The notes under the pieces: model-generated
Told to the model about the DNA's origin: nothing
What the model saw: the letters and a program-made list of their open reading frames with translations, nothing else
Databases searched by the model: none
Assembly: GCF_014201585.1 (NCBI RefSeq)
Contig: NZ_JACHES010000002.1
Coordinates: 124,001-188,000, forward strand
DNA from: Anoxybacillus tengchongensis
GTDB taxonomy: Bacteria; Bacillota; Bacilli; Bacillales; Anoxybacillaceae
Direction of reading: 5' to 3'
DNA length: 64,000 nt
Part shown: one piece after another, positions 9,058-18,801 of the stretch
Position numbering within the stretch: position 1 is the stretch's first letter
Layout of the letters: every line of letters begins with the position of its first letter
Made by a program: the position numbers and the translations under genes

Positions 9058-10440
9058 TTATAAAATAAATTCGCTTAAATCTTTATTTCGTACAATGTTT
9101 CCTAATTTCTTTTCAACGTATTGTGGAGTAATAACAACCTTTTCTAAATGAACATCCGATGCTTCATACAATAAGTCTTCTAACAATTTTTCCATAATCG
9201 TATGAAGGCGGCGCGCGCCAATGTTATCTGTTTGTTGATTGACTTCAAAAGCGACTTCCGCAATTTTACGAATAGCATCGTCAGAAAATTCAAGTTGTAT
9301 ACCTTCTGTCGCAAGCAAAGCCACATATTGTTTTAAAAGCGCGTTATTTGGTTCAACTAATATTTTGACGAAATCATCGACGGTGAGCTTCGTCAATTCC
9401 ACGCGAATCGGAAAACGTCCTTGCAATTCTGGAATTAAATCAGACGGTTTTGCCATATGGAACGCTCCAGCAGCAATAAATAAAATATAGTCCGTTTTAA
9501 CTGGTCCGTATTTCGTCATGACAGTTGAACCTTCAACAATTGGCAAAATGTCGCGTTGCACACCTTCACGAGAAACGTCAGCTGATGAACCAACCTGTCC
9601 TTTTCGAGCAATTTTATCAATTTCATCAATAAAAATGATGCCAGATTGTTCTGCTAAACGAATCGCTTCTTGTGTCACTTCATCCATATCAATGAGTTTT
9701 TGTGCTTCTTCATTTGCAAGTACATGACGGGCTTCTTTTACTTTTAATTTTCGTTTTTTTCGCTTTTTCGGCATAAAGCTGCTGAGCATATCTTGCATAT
9801 TTACACCCATTTGCTCCATGCCCGCTCCTTGGAATAAATCAAACATAATCGGTTGTTGTTCTTCTATTTCCACCGTCACTATTTCGTTTTCTAATTGCCC
9901 ATTTGCCAATTGCCAAGCAACTTGTCTTCGTCTTTCAGCAAGTTGTTGATCGTCGCTCACGTTCGTCGTTTGTTGCTCGGCCGCACCGCCAAATAAAAGT
10001 TCAAACGGATTTTTCATCGGTTGTTTCGTTTTCCCAGGTACAAGCAGTTCAACAAGCCTTTTGTTTGCTAATTGCTCCGCTTGTTCTTTTACTTCGTTCA
10101 TTTTTTTCTCTTTTACGATGCGCACAGACGTTTCAACGAGATCGCGTACCATTGACTCAACGTCACGACCAACATAACCGACTTCTGTAAATTTCGTCGC
10201 CTCTACTTTTACGAATGGAGCGCCAACAAGTTTCGCTAATCGTCGAGCAATTTCCGTTTTTCCGACACCTGTTGGTCCAATCATTAAAATATTTTTCGGC
10301 ACGACTTCATCGCGCAACTTTTCATCTAATAAACTGCGGCGATAACGATTTCTTAGCGCAATGGCCACCGCTTTTTTCGCTTCATGCTGACCGACGATAA
10401 ATTGATCAAGCTTTTCAACAATTTGTTTTGGCGTTAACAT
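9058..10440 (-). CDS. hslU: ATP-dependent protease ATPase subunit HslU (ClpY/CodX)
   Basis: HslU is the AAA+ unfoldase that feeds substrates into the HslV peptidase. The 460-residue form starts at ATG 10440 ([18 protein letters not shown]), after an AGGGGGGAG site; an upstream in-frame start would overlap hslV. Walker A GPTGVGKT is at 55-62, Walker B is FIDEIDKIA, and the I-domain insert lies between. The C-terminal sensor region ([19 protein letters not shown]) and a terminal hydrophobic tail (DLSEFIL) that docks into HslV are present. It is 13 bases from hslV. Confidence 0.97.
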   Translation of the reverse strand: MLTPKQIVEKLDQFIVGQHEAKKAVAIALRNRYRRSLLDEKLRDEVVPKNILMIGPTGVGKTEIARRLAKLVGAPFVKVEATKFTEVGYVGRDVESMVRDLVETSVRIVKEKKMNEVKEQAEQLANKRLVELLVPGKTKQPMKNPFELLFGGAAEQQTTNVSDDQQLAERRRQVAWQLANGQLENEIVTVEIEEQQPIMFDLFQGAGMEQMGVNMQDMLSSFMPKKRKKRKLKVKEARHVLANEEAQKLIDMDEVTQEAIRLAEQSGIIFIDEIDKIARKGQVGSSADVSREGVQRDILPIVEGSTVMTKYGPVKTDYILFIAAGAFHMAKPSDLIPELQGRFPIRVELTKLTVDDFVKILVEPNNALLKQYVALLATEGIQLEFSDDAIRKIAEVAFEVNQQTDNIGARRLHTIMEKLLEDLLYEASDVHLEKVVITPQYVEKKLGNIVRNKDLSEFIL

Positions 10441-10453
10441 GCCGCTCCCCCCT

Positions 10454-10996
10454 CTACAGCTCTTCGACAATAATGCGATCGTTTGTGTACACGCAAATAT
10501 CGCTCGCTACTTTTAATGCCGCTTCTGCAATTTGCTTCGCTGTTAAATGTTCACCTGCATACGCTTTTAACGCTCTGCCAGCCGCCAACGCATAGTTTCC
10601 ACCGGAACCGATCGCTAAAATATCATCGTCTGGTTCAATGACTTCACCTGTTCCAGAAATGAGCAGTACATGCGTGGCATCCATGACAATTAACATCGCT
10701 TCTAATCGCCGCAACACTTTATCGCTTCGCCACTCTTTCGCTAACTCCACCGCTGCACGCTGTAAGTTTCCGTTGTATTCTTCTAACTTTCCTTCAAACA
10801 TTTCAAACAGCGTAAACGCATCAGCTACGGCTCCCGCAAAACCTGCTAACACTTTACCATGAAAAAGTTTACGAATTTTTCGGGCTGTATGTTTCATTAC
10901 TACGGCATTGCCGAATGTCACTTGACCATCGCCCGCCATCGCTCCTTTTCCTTGATGGCGAATGGCAAAAATCGTCGTCGCATGAAATTGACTCAT
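10454..10996 (-). CDS. hslV: ATP-dependent protease subunit HslV (ClpQ/CodW)
   Basis: HslV is the proteasome-beta-like peptidase partner of HslU. The start chosen, ATG 10996 ([11 protein letters not shown]), places Ser at position 2. In Bacillus CodW an N-terminal serine replaces the usual threonine nucleophile, so this start gives the expected active end. An in-frame ATG two codons upstream (11002) would bury it. No good Shine-Dalgarno site lies within 20 bases. A strong orphan site, AAAGGAGG, lies about 1.4 kb upstream beside the xerC stop, on the far side of the TnpB element. Confidence 0.93.
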   Translation of the reverse strand: MSQFHATTIFAIRHQGKGAMAGDGQVTFGNAVVMKHTARKIRKLFHGKVLAGFAGAVADAFTLFEMFEGKLEEYNGNLQRAAVELAKEWRSDKVLRRLEAMLIVMDATHVLLISGTGEVIEPDDDILAIGSGGNYALAAGRALKAYAGEHLTAKQIAEAALKVASDICVYTNDRIIVEEL

Positions 10997-11009
10997 AAAC
11001 ATCCGTTAC

Positions 11010-11141
11010 AGAAAACTTACAAGACTTTATAAAGTGTTTCCTTCCTTGTTCATCGCGCCCGATTTCGCAAAAAAGCTACTCTCGTTTTCTTGGCGCTCCG
11101 AAGGCTTCACTTCCCCACTAACGTATGGGTACATCGTTATG
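11010..11141 (-). ncRNA. Candidate omega RNA (reRNA) of TnpB
   Basis: TnpB nucleases use a guide RNA made from the 3' end of their own gene and the right end of the element. The 130 bases after the tnpB stop are non-coding and potentially structured. A GCGCC/GGCGC stem pairs 11092-11096 with 11055-11059 around an A/T-rich loop, and a CCTTCGG hairpin and the ACTTTATAAAGT palindrome follow. The guide would begin just past the GTAAC at 11005 and so read into the hslV start. The structure was judged by eye only. Confidence 0.45.
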
Positions 11142-12326
11142 TCACATCATGGATTCGGCATATTGTTTCAAGTTGATGCTTGCATTCAAATCACGATCGA
11201 TTTCTATCCCACACGCCTCACAACGGTACGTCCGTTCCGATAAAGAAAGGTGGTCTTTCACATGACCGCAACGGCTACACTTTTTGCTTGACGGATAAAA
11301 CCGATCTGCCACGATCAACTTGATGCCATGCCACGCACATTTGTACATCATTTGCCGCTTGAACTCGTGGAATGTTTGTTGTTGAATCGCTTTTGATAGC
11401 TTCCGATTTTTTAACATGCCAATTGCATTCAAGTCCTCCATCACGACATACGCTGGCTTGGCTTTCACCAACGTTGTTGTGACGTGGTGGGTATGGTTAA
11501 GCTGTATGTTTTTCAGCCTTCGGCGTTTTTTCAAAACAAGGAATTCCAGTTTCTTGATGTTTTCTGTTTTTCTGTAACGGAATTCACCTCCTTCTGTTTT
11601 TGTTTTATTCTTTTCATACTTTCGTGATATTTGTCTTTGCATGCGCTTAATTTGTTTTTCAAGCCTTTTCACTTTCGGTGTTTGGTTGATGTTTGGAAAC
11701 GTCATGCCATTGCTGACGGTAGCTAACGACTTTACCCCTAAATCAATGCCGATGCCTTCGCTGTACGTGTCATGTTTTCCTTCCGCTTCCTCTACACCGA
11801 CCGTTAAAAACCAATGTAGTCCGTCAAACATGATTCGTGGATTGACGTATGTCACATGTGTTCCATGCGGAATGCGACCTCTTTCTGCAAGGCGTATCCA
11901 ATTGAATGTCTGCTTATTTTTCTTTTTGGAAGAGGTTAGTTTTTCTAGTTTCACATGCGTGTCGGTCACTTTGATTTTGGCGGTGTCTTGATAAAAACTT
12001 GGGCGTATTCGTTTCTTCGTTTTAAATTTCGGAAACTTCGCTCGTCCTGCAAAAAAGTTTTTGTATGCTTGACACGCATCTTTTATTGCTTGTTTTGTGA
12101 TGTTGTTGGAATAATTGTTGAGCCAACGATACTCCTTTGTCTGTTTGAGCTTCGTTAGCCTTTTTCTGATTTCTCCATCACTTAAAAATTTGCCACCGTT
12201 CTTATAGTTTTCTTGTTGTTGCGCCAATGCAAAATTGTACGCCCATCTGGCAACACCTGCACACTCAAATAATTTTGTTTTTTGTTTGTTATTCGGAAGC
12301 AGCATAACCTGATATGTTTTAATCAC
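11142..12326 (-). CDS. tnpB: RNA-guided endonuclease TnpB (IS605 OrfB family)
   Basis: The 394-residue protein has all expected TnpB parts: an N-terminal wedge/REC-like region, a RuvC-like nuclease and a late zinc ribbon. RuvC acidic residues are visible as Asp195 (GIDLGVKS), Glu297 (VMEDLNAIG) and Asp377/Asp379 (DRDLNAS). Zinc cysteines are at 350, 353, 369 and 372. No frameshift or stop interrupts it, so it is probably active. Translation starts at GTG 12326, about 10 bases after AAGGAG. TnpB cleaves DNA next to a short motif under guidance of the RNA from the element's right end, which favours retention of the element. It lies inside the cod operon in the same orientation. Confidence 0.93.
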   Translation of the reverse strand: MIKTYQVMLLPNNKQKTKLFECAGVARWAYNFALAQQQENYKNGGKFLSDGEIRKRLTKLKQTKEYRWLNNYSNNITKQAIKDACQAYKNFFAGRAKFPKFKTKKRIRPSFYQDTAKIKVTDTHVKLEKLTSSKKKNKQTFNWIRLAERGRIPHGTHVTYVNPRIMFDGLHWFLTVGVEEAEGKHDTYSEGIGIDLGVKSLATVSNGMTFPNINQTPKVKRLEKQIKRMQRQISRKYEKNKTKTEGGEFRYRKTENIKKLEFLVLKKRRRLKNIQLNHTHHVTTTLVKAKPAYVVMEDLNAIGMLKNRKLSKAIQQQTFHEFKRQMMYKCAWHGIKLIVADRFYPSSKKCSRCGHVKDHLSLSERTYRCEACGIEIDRDLNASINLKQYAESMM

Positions 12327-12449
12327 GTTCGGTCAGCTCCTTCATCATTTTCTTGGCTTTATTTGCTCTTTTGCTTTGTCATTTTATAAATTGTATATAG
12401 AGTTTTATGGATTTTTACAAAAATATTTTAACAGTTACTAACCTCCTTT

Positions 12450-13352
12450 TTATGCACGCGGATGGGAATGTAAATAAACATAGCGCAAATGATCTTTCGT
12501 TACATGTGTATACACTTGCGTTGATGAAAGATGCGCATGACCTAACAATTCTTGCACGGAACGTAAATCAGCCCCTTCATTCAACAAGTGTGTCGCAAAC
12601 GTATGGCGAAACACATGAGGGCTTACTTTCAAAGAAAGGGCAGCTTGTTCGACGACCTCGTTTAAAATATGGCGTACACCCCTTGGTGTCAGCGCTCCGC
12701 CACGCGCATTTAAAAAAAGTATATCAGTCGGTGTCTTCGCTTTACTTGCTAGTTGCTGACGTCCGTCTTGTATATATCGTTCAAGCGCTTCTTTTGCATA
12801 CGTACCAAACGGGACATATCGCTGTTTATTTCCTTTTCCATAAATTAAAATCGTACATACAGAAAAATCAATGTGCGACAGGCGAATGTTACAACATTCA
12901 CTTACACGAATACCGGTTGCGTATAATAGTTCGATGAGCGCTTGGTTTCGTTGGCCGATCGCTGTATTTAAATCATTGACAACAAACAGCTGTTCTAATT
13001 CATCTGGATACAAAAAATGCGGAATTCTCTGTTCTTTTTTCGGCAACGATGCAAGCGCAAATGGATTTTCTAAAACGATTTTTTCGCGTAACAAAAATTT
13101 GTAAAAACTGCGCAAGCTCGACATTTTTCGGGCAATCGAACGGCTTGATTGCTTTCGTTGATGGAGTTCTGTTAAAAACAAACGGACGTCGCTATAAGAT
13201 ACTTGTTGCAATCCTTCAATTTGTTCGCGCTCCATAAATTCGAAAAATTCACCAATATCATGCTTATAACACGCAATTGTATATTCTGAATAATTTTTTT
13301 CTATTTGTAAATATTCAATGAACAAATTTAACGTAAAATTCACATTTTCCAT
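12450..13352 (-). CDS. xerC: Site-specific tyrosine recombinase XerC (CodV)
   Basis: XerC acts with XerD to resolve chromosome dimers at dif. The 300-residue protein has an N-terminal SAM-like core-binding domain (about 1-90). Catalytic residues are Arg in TGIRVSE, Lys in GKGNKQR, HxxR in HVFRHTFATH, His in LGHAHLSS and the nucleophile Tyr281 (VYTHV). Start ATG 13352 follows GGGGTGATC. In Bacillus it is codV, first gene of the cod operon. Here AAAGGAGG directly after its stop codon has lost its partner gene to the TnpB insertion. Confidence 0.96.
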   Translation of the reverse strand: MENVNFTLNLFIEYLQIEKNYSEYTIACYKHDIGEFFEFMEREQIEGLQQVSYSDVRLFLTELHQRKQSSRSIARKMSSLRSFYKFLLREKIVLENPFALASLPKKEQRIPHFLYPDELEQLFVVNDLNTAIGQRNQALIELLYATGIRVSECCNIRLSHIDFSVCTILIYGKGNKQRYVPFGTYAKEALERYIQDGRQQLASKAKTPTDILFLNARGGALTPRGVRHILNEVVEQAALSLKVSPHVFRHTFATHLLNEGADLRSVQELLGHAHLSSTQVYTHVTKDHLRYVYLHSHPRA

Positions 13353-13365
13353 TCGATCACCCCAT

Positions 13366-13402
13366 AAGAGCTACTAAATAGTAGCATAATTTAGTAGCTC
13401 TT
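13366..13402. repeat. Perfect 14-bp inverted repeat upstream of xerC
   Basis: Arms 13366-13379 and 13389-13402 are perfect reverse complements (AAGAGCTACTAAAT) around a 9-base loop. No T-run follows on either strand. The hairpin ends 2-3 bases before the xerC ribosome-binding site and begins 10 bases after the trmFO stop. It could be a weak terminator, an RNA-stabilising hairpin or a translation-control element. Confidence 0.75.
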
Positions 13403-13412
13403 GCAACGAATT

Positions 13413-14711
13413 TCACAACTTTTTTAAAAAATTCTGAATTGTTCTTAATGCTCGTTCCGCATATTGTTCATTTTTTTTCTTTTTATCTTTGATCGGTTCA
13501 TCAAGCGGAGCGAATAAGCCGAAATTCGCGTTCATTGGTTGAAAATGTTTTGGGTTTGCTGATGTAATATAGTGCGCCATGCTACCGATCGCTGTTTCTT
13601 GCGGAAACACCACAAGTTCTTTTCCGAGTACGTAATGTGCCGCATTAATCCCCGCCACAAGTCCTGATGCCGCTGACTCAACATATCCTTCGACACCGGT
13701 CATTTGTCCTGCAAAAAATAAATCGTCTCTTTCTTTATATTGGTATGTCGGTTTTAGTAACTTCGGCGAATTAATAAACGTATTGCGATGCATGACGCCG
13801 TAACGCACAATTTCTGCTTGTTCAAGCCCTGGAATGAGCCGGATGACTTCTTTTTGTGCGCCCCATTTCAAATGGGTCTGGAAACCGACAATGTTATATA
13901 ACGTTCCAGCGGCATCATCTTGACGAAGTTGGACAACAGCAAAAGGACGCTTGCCTGTACGCGGATCTTCTAAGCCGACAGGTTTCATCGGTCCAAACAG
14001 CAACGTCTTTTTCCCACGCCGTGCCATCACTTCAATCGGCATGCACCCTTCAAAATAAATTTCTTTTTCAAACTCTTTTAAAGGAACGGTTTCAGCAGAA
14101 ATGAGCGCATCGTAAAACCGCTCAAATTCCTCTTCTGTCATCGGACAGTTAATATACGCCGCTTCGCCTTTGTCATAGCGAGATTTTATATACACTTTTT
14201 CCATATCGATACTTTCTTTTTCAACAATTGGTGCTGCGGCATCGTAAAAATATAAATATTCTTCGCCTGTTAACGCTTGAAGTTGCTCGGAAAGGGGCTG
14301 CGATGTTAACGGACCTGTCGCAATAATTGTCGGACCTGTTGGGATCGTTGTCACCTCTTCGCGCACAACAGTCACATTCGGATGATTCGCTACCATTTCT
14401 GTTACTTTTGCGGCAAATTCATGACGGTCAACAGCTAAAGCGCCACCAGCTGGTACAGAACAAGAGTCCGCTGCTTTCATAATAACAGAATCTAATCGGC
14501 GCATTTCTTCTTTCAACACACCGACCGCATTCGTTAACGTATTTGCTCGCAGGGAGTTGCTACATACAAGCTCAGCAAATTTATCAGTATGATGAGCTGG
14601 CGTTTGTTTGACCGGACGCATTTCATACAATTTTACACGAATGCCACGCTTCGCGAGTTGCCATGCAGCTTCACTTCCTGCCAATCCTGCTCCAATCACT
14701 GTTACTTCCAT
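13413..14711 (-). CDS. trmFO: tRNA (uracil-54 C5)-methyltransferase TrmFO (Gid)
   Basis: TrmFO makes ribothymidine at tRNA position 54 using methylene-tetrahydrofolate and FAD. The 432-residue protein starts with the dinucleotide motif GAGLAG (7-12) and contains the family segment [12 protein letters not shown]. Cys50 and the cysteine in EGCMPIEVM are the conserved reactive cysteines. Start ATG 14711 follows GAGGAGGG. It lies between topA and xerC, the standard Bacillus order. Confidence 0.96.
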   Translation of the reverse strand: MEVTVIGAGLAGSEAAWQLAKRGIRVKLYEMRPVKQTPAHHTDKFAELVCSNSLRANTLTNAVGVLKEEMRRLDSVIMKAADSCSVPAGGALAVDRHEFAAKVTEMVANHPNVTVVREEVTTIPTGPTIIATGPLTSQPLSEQLQALTGEEYLYFYDAAAPIVEKESIDMEKVYIKSRYDKGEAAYINCPMTEEEFERFYDALISAETVPLKEFEKEIYFEGCMPIEVMARRGKKTLLFGPMKPVGLEDPRTGKRPFAVVQLRQDDAAGTLYNIVGFQTHLKWGAQKEVIRLIPGLEQAEIVRYGVMHRNTFINSPKLLKPTYQYKERDDLFFAGQMTGVEGYVESAASGLVAGINAAHYVLGKELVVFPQETAIGSMAHYITSANPKHFQPMNANFGLFAPLDEPIKDKKKKNEQYAERALRTIQNFLKKL

Positions 14712-14727
14712 TGATATTCCCTCCTCG

Positions 14728-14756
14728 ATAAAATGGGTGAGGGTATGCGCCTCACC
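14728..14756 (-). terminator. Possible weak terminator between topA and trmFO
   Basis: A 7-bp GC-rich stem (14736-14742 with 14750-14756) directly follows the topA stop codon, followed on the minus strand by CATTTTATC. The T-run is short, so this may attenuate rather than end transcription. Confidence 0.45.
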
Positions 14757-16826
14757 TTACTGTTGTTCGTGATATTCACATTGTGTACATTGAATGAGTA
14801 CGCTTTTCTTTCCCTTTTTCTCAACAAGCATGCCACCGCACTTTGGACACGGTCGACTGATCGGTTTATCCCACGAAACGAAATCGCATGTTGGAAAACG
14901 ATCGCACCCATAAAACATGCGTTTCTTTTTACTTTTTCGTTCTACAATGTTTCCTTCGTGGCAGCGTGGACATTTCACACCGATGTCTTTGACGATCGCT
15001 TTTGTATGGCGACATTGTGGGAAGTTCGAACAAGCAATAAACTTTCCGAACCGCCCCATTTTGTATACCATCGGGCTTCCGCATACGTCACAATCTACAT
15101 CTGCTGATTCATCGGCTATTTCTACTTTCTCCATTTCTACTTCAGCAATCTTTAACCGTTTTTCAAACTCGCGATAAAATTCATCAATAATGCGCACCCA
15201 TTCGACTTTTCCTTCTTCGATGTCGTCTAAGTTTTTTTCCATTTTTGCTGTAAATTCGACATCTAAAATTTCCGGGAAAAATTGCATCATTAAATCAAGT
15301 ACAATTTCACCAAGTTCCGTTGGCACAAATCGCTTATTTTCAAGCGTCACATAATTGCGCTTTTGTATCGTATCGAGCGTTGGAGCATATGTCGATGGGC
15401 GACCGATGCCGAGCTCTTCTAACGTTTTCACAAGGCGAGCTTCCGTATAACGTGGTGGAGGCTGCGTAAAATGTTGTTTTCCTTCGATATCTTTACTAAA
15501 CACGCGCTCTCCTTCCACAAAATCTGGCAATAGTCGCTGTTGTTCATCTTTCGGATCGTCCGTTCCTTCGACATACACTTTCATGAAGCCCGGAAACTTG
15601 ACTGTCGAACCTGTCGCACGAAAGACGACTGAGCCGTTTGAAAGTTCGATCGCTACTGTATCCAGTACAGCTGGCGCCATTTGGCTTGCGATAAAGCGCT
15701 CCCAAATGAGTTTATATAGCTGATATTGATCGCGTGTCACATACGGTTTAATCGCGCTAGGATGGCGCCAAACGGACGTTGGACGAATGGCTTCGTGAGC
15801 ATCTTGCGCATTCGCTTTTTGTTTTTCTTTTCTTTTTTCTGTTGCTACATATGATGTGCCGAACGTCTGTTCAATATACTGCATCGCCTCTTGTTGGGCG
15901 CTTTCTGATACGCGCATTGAGTCTGTACGCATATATGTAATTAAACCGACCGTTCCTTCGCTTCCAAGGTCAATTCCCTCATATAGTTGTTGGGCAACCA
16001 TCATCGTTTTTTTCGTGCGGAAATTTAACTTACGCGCAGCTTCTTGTTGTAACGACGATGTAATAAACGGGGCAACGGGATTGCGCTTGCGCTCTTTTTT
16101 CGTTACCGCTGTAACAACAAATTCATTGCCTTGAATATGGCTTAATACATGTTGGACATCTTGTTCTGTTTTTAAATCGAACGTTTCACTATCAAGGCGA
16201 TAAAATTGCGCTTCAAATACATCATTGCCTTTAACAAACGTTCCTTGAATCGTCCAATATTCTTCAGGCTGGAACGATTGAATTTCTTTTTCTCGATCAA
16301 TAATTAAGCGAAGGGCAACAGATTGCACGCGTCCTGCACTTAATCCTTTTTTTACTTTTTTCCAAAGCAGTGGGCTAATGTTGTAGCCGACAAGACGATC
16401 GAGCACGCGTCGCGCTTGTTGAGCGTGAACTAAATGCATATTAATGGCGCGCGGCTGTTCGAATGATTGTTTAATGGCATCTTTCGTAATTTCGTTAAAT
16501 ACGACACGACATGGCGAGTCCGTATTTAAGTCAAGTAAATGTGCTAAATGCCATGCAATCGCTTCTCCTTCACGATCCGGGTCGGCGGCAAGAAATACTT
16601 TTTTTGCCTTTTTTGCTGCCGCCTTCAGCTCTTTAATCACGGAGCCTTTTCCACGAATCGTAATATACTTCGGTTCATAATCATTTTGTATATCAACGCC
16701 CATTTGGCTTTTCGGCAAATCGCGCACGTGACCCATCGATGCTTTTACTTTATACTTTTTTCCTAAATATCTTTCAATCGTTTTCGCCTTTGCTGGCGAC
16801 TCTACAATGACTAAGTAGTCTGACAT
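14757..16826 (-). CDS. topA: DNA topoisomerase I TopA
   Basis: Type IA topoisomerase that relaxes negative supercoils. Start ATG 16826 ([16 protein letters not shown]) after GAGGGAGG gives 689 residues, near the family norm. The Toprim domain carries the acidic DPDREGE motif (82-88). The active-site tyrosine is Tyr298 (TYMRTDS). Three C4 zinc ribbons close the protein (CDVC...C..C, CPRC...C..C, CPKC...C..C). It has its own promoter upstream. Confidence 0.98.
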   Translation of the reverse strand: MSDYLVIVESPAKAKTIERYLGKKYKVKASMGHVRDLPKSQMGVDIQNDYEPKYITIRGKGSVIKELKAAAKKAKKVFLAADPDREGEAIAWHLAHLLDLNTDSPCRVVFNEITKDAIKQSFEQPRAINMHLVHAQQARRVLDRLVGYNISPLLWKKVKKGLSAGRVQSVALRLIIDREKEIQSFQPEEYWTIQGTFVKGNDVFEAQFYRLDSETFDLKTEQDVQHVLSHIQGNEFVVTAVTKKERKRNPVAPFITSSLQQEAARKLNFRTKKTMMVAQQLYEGIDLGSEGTVGLITYMRTDSMRVSESAQQEAMQYIEQTFGTSYVATEKRKEKQKANAQDAHEAIRPTSVWRHPSAIKPYVTRDQYQLYKLIWERFIASQMAPAVLDTVAIELSNGSVVFRATGSTVKFPGFMKVYVEGTDDPKDEQQRLLPDFVEGERVFSKDIEGKQHFTQPPPRYTEARLVKTLEELGIGRPSTYAPTLDTIQKRNYVTLENKRFVPTELGEIVLDLMMQFFPEILDVEFTAKMEKNLDDIEEGKVEWVRIIDEFYREFEKRLKIAEVEMEKVEIADESADVDCDVCGSPMVYKMGRFGKFIACSNFPQCRHTKAIVKDIGVKCPRCHEGNIVERKSKKKRMFYGCDRFPTCDFVSWDKPISRPCPKCGGMLVEKKGKKSVLIQCTQCEYHEQQ

Positions 16827-16874
16827 CATTTTGTCCTCCCTCAAGAGGTAATTCGTAAAGTAAAATCTTCATTA

Positions 16875-16903
16875 TTATTAATGATGATTCGTTCATTTGT
16901 CAA
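16875..16903 (-). promoter_or_regulatory. Candidate sigma-A promoter of topA
   Basis: Perfect -35 TTGACA (16903-16898), 17-base spacer, then TAATAA (16880-16875) in a TAATAATAAT run. The -10 match is modest. It lies about 50 bases before the topA start and downstream of dprA, so topA can be expressed separately. Confidence 0.55.
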
Positions 16904-16930
16904 ACATCATTTTTCGATTTTTTCTTTCGT

Positions 16931-17818
16931 TCATGTAAAAAGGTGTCGAAATTCTTCCGAAATATCCTCACTTGACAGTATTAATTTCGCTCCTTGCTGA
17001 ATTAATCGATTCGTCCCAAGCGCCTCTTTTGTTGTGATGTCGCCAGGAATCGCAAACACTTCTCTCCCTTGTTGGAGCGCAAAATGAGCAGTAATAAGAG
17101 AACCGCTTCGCTCTTTCGCTTGTACGACAAGCGTACCGAGCGATAAACCGCTAATGATGCGATTGCGCATCGGAAAATGCCAAGTTTGTGGACGAACAAA
17201 CGGTGGACATTCGGAAATAATTAATTGCGTTGTCGCTAATTGTCGAAATAATGATTCGTTTTCAGGTGGGTACATATAATGTAGTCCACCAGCAATGACA
17301 CCAATCGTCTCACCACAGTATTTCAAACATAACCGATGGGCTTCCGCATCGATGCCTTTGGCTAACCCGCTCACAACGACCCAACCGTTTTGAATCAGTG
17401 GCGGGAGTACGATGTGCATCGCTGTAATTCCTTGCCGAGTTGGTGTTCTTGTTCCAACGACGCTAATCATTTTTTTTCGCTTAAGCAATGCCACATTGCC
17501 TTTCGCATATAGTACCCACGGTGGATCATATATATGTTTTAGCCACTCCGGGTAGCTATCGTCCTTTATTGTTACAATATGAATGTTTTGTTCCTCATAT
17601 GTTTTTATCATACGTTTCAACTTGTGACAATGCAAATCATGGAAAAAAGCAGTGAAATGTTTTTGAGAAATCGGCAGTAATTGTTGGAGTTGATGAGAAG
17701 GAAGTTGAAAAATGGAGGCAAGCGATGGGTCAACATAGAGCAGTCGTGCGATACTTTTCCATCCAATACCACGACAATGATGTAGATGAATGAGCCGTTC
17801 GCGAACGGTATCGTACAT
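16931..17818 (-). CDS. dprA: DNA-processing protein DprA (Smf)
   Basis: DprA loads RecA onto incoming single-stranded DNA during transformation. The 295-residue protein has a short N-terminal helical region and the Rossmann-like domain with VVGTRTPTRQG, VVVSGLAKGIDAEAH and GTLVVQAKERSGSLITA, all hallmark segments. It lacks an added C-terminal winged helix, as in Bacillus. Start ATG 17818 follows AAGGAGGGG. The sucCD terminator lies just upstream, so expression relies on readthrough or an unseen promoter. Confidence 0.95.
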   Translation of the reverse strand: MYDTVRERLIHLHHCRGIGWKSIARLLYVDPSLASIFQLPSHQLQQLLPISQKHFTAFFHDLHCHKLKRMIKTYEEQNIHIVTIKDDSYPEWLKHIYDPPWVLYAKGNVALLKRKKMISVVGTRTPTRQGITAMHIVLPPLIQNGWVVVSGLAKGIDAEAHRLCLKYCGETIGVIAGGLHYMYPPENESLFRQLATTQLIISECPPFVRPQTWHFPMRNRIISGLSLGTLVVQAKERSGSLITAHFALQQGREVFAIPGDITTKEALGTNRLIQQGAKLILSSEDISEEFRHLFT

Positions 17819-17837
17819 CCGTACCCCTCCTTTTTTA

Positions 17838-17872
17838 TAAAAATCGTCCTAAGGCTTGTTCCTTAGGACGAT
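17838..17872 (-). terminator. Intrinsic terminator after sucCD
   Basis: Perfect 12-bp stem (17843-17854 with 17861-17872), 6-base loop, then TTTTTATAAAAAA on the minus strand. It starts 8 bases after the sucD stop. One of the strongest terminators in the window. Confidence 0.93.
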
Positions 17873-17879
17873 TGGACGA

Positions 17880-18782
17880 TTAATGTGTTTTACATTTTTC
17901 GTATAAGCCGCGCTCTTTTAGTACAGAAATGAGCGTTTCGCCGATCACAGACGGCGTTTCAGCCACTTTAATGCCACATGCAGTCATCGTTTGAATTTTT
18001 TCTGCGGCTGTCCCTTTGCCGCCAGAAATGATCGCACCAGCGTGTCCCATACGCTTTCCTGGAGGCGCTGTTTGTCCACCGATAAAGCCGACAACCGGTT
18101 TTGTCATGTTCGCTTTCACCCATTCTGCTGCTTCTTCTTCTGCTGTTCCACCAATTTCACCGATCATAATGACCGCATACGTGTCTTCATCTTCGTTAAA
18201 CGCTTTTAATACGTCAATGAAGTTTGTTCCGTTGACTGGGTCACCGCCGATACCAACTGCTGTCGATTGACCGATGCCCGCTTGTGTTAATTGATGTACC
18301 GCTTCATACGTTAACGTACCAGAACGCGAAACGATGCCGACATGACCTTTTTTATGAATGTAACCTGGCATAATGCCGATTTTGCATTCTTCTGGAGTGA
18401 TGACACCAGGGCAGTTTGGACCAATTAAGCGCGTTTTCTTGCCTTCCATGTAGCGCTTCACTTTAACCATATCTAACACAGGAATGCCTTCTGTAATACA
18501 AACAACTAAGTCGATTTCTGTATCGACAGCTTCCATAATCGCATCTGCTGCAAATGCCGGTGGAACGTAAATAACTGAGGCGTTCGCTCCCGTTTTTTCA
18601 ACCGCTTCTGAAACCGTATCAAACACAGGCACACCTTCTACTTCTGTACCGCCTTTTCCAGGTGTCACCCCGCCGACGATGTTTGTGCCGTACTCGATCA
18701 TTTGTTTTGTATGGAACAATCCTTGTGAACCTGTAATTCCTTGTACGATTACTTTCGTCTCTTTATTAACAAAAACGCTCAC
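17880..18782 (-). CDS. sucD: Succinyl-CoA synthetase alpha subunit
   Basis: TCA-cycle enzyme subunit that binds CoA and carries the catalytic phosphohistidine. The 300-residue protein shows the CoA-binding fold ([16 protein letters not shown]) and His247 within [10 protein letters not shown]. It is 19 bases after sucC and ends at a strong terminator. Together with sucC it forms the ADP/GDP-linked succinyl-CoA to succinate step. Confidence 0.98.
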   Translation of the reverse strand: MSVFVNKETKVIVQGITGSQGLFHTKQMIEYGTNIVGGVTPGKGGTEVEGVPVFDTVSEAVEKTGANASVIYVPPAFAADAIMEAVDTEIDLVVCITEGIPVLDMVKVKRYMEGKKTRLIGPNCPGVITPEECKIGIMPGYIHKKGHVGIVSRSGTLTYEAVHQLTQAGIGQSTAVGIGGDPVNGTNFIDVLKAFNEDEDTYAVIMIGEIGGTAEEEAAEWVKANMTKPVVGFIGGQTAPPGKRMGHAGAIISGGKGTAAEKIQTMTACGIKVAETPSVIGETLISVLKERGLYEKCKTH

Positions 18783-18801
18783 GTTTCTCCCATCCCTTCT
18801 A

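Larger units (their letters stand above)
11005..12433 (-). mobile_element. IS1341-like (IS200/IS605 superfamily) element carrying only tnpB
   Basis: The segment between xerC and hslV holds a tnpB gene and structured flanks but no tnpA, so it cannot move by itself. Proposed ends: on the minus strand GTAAC occurs just outside the left end (12438-12434) and at the right end (11009-11005). Subterminal palindromes lie near each end: a 14-base one at 12411-12424 and a 12-base one at 11024-11035. IS200/IS605 elements have such hairpins, make no target duplication and keep a short target motif at the left flank. The exact ends are inferred from this repeat and could shift by a few bases. Confidence 0.65.

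Noticed and set aside
11003-12450. Search for a TnpA (Y1 or serine) transposase beside tnpB
   Set aside because: No HUH motif or serine resolvase frame fits in the 1.4 kb element, so it is a tnpB-only element dependent on help from elsewhere.
12407-12937. Long plus-strand open frame opposite xerC
   Set aside because: It is antisense to a clear tyrosine recombinase with all catalytic residues. No ribosome-binding site and no protein family features.
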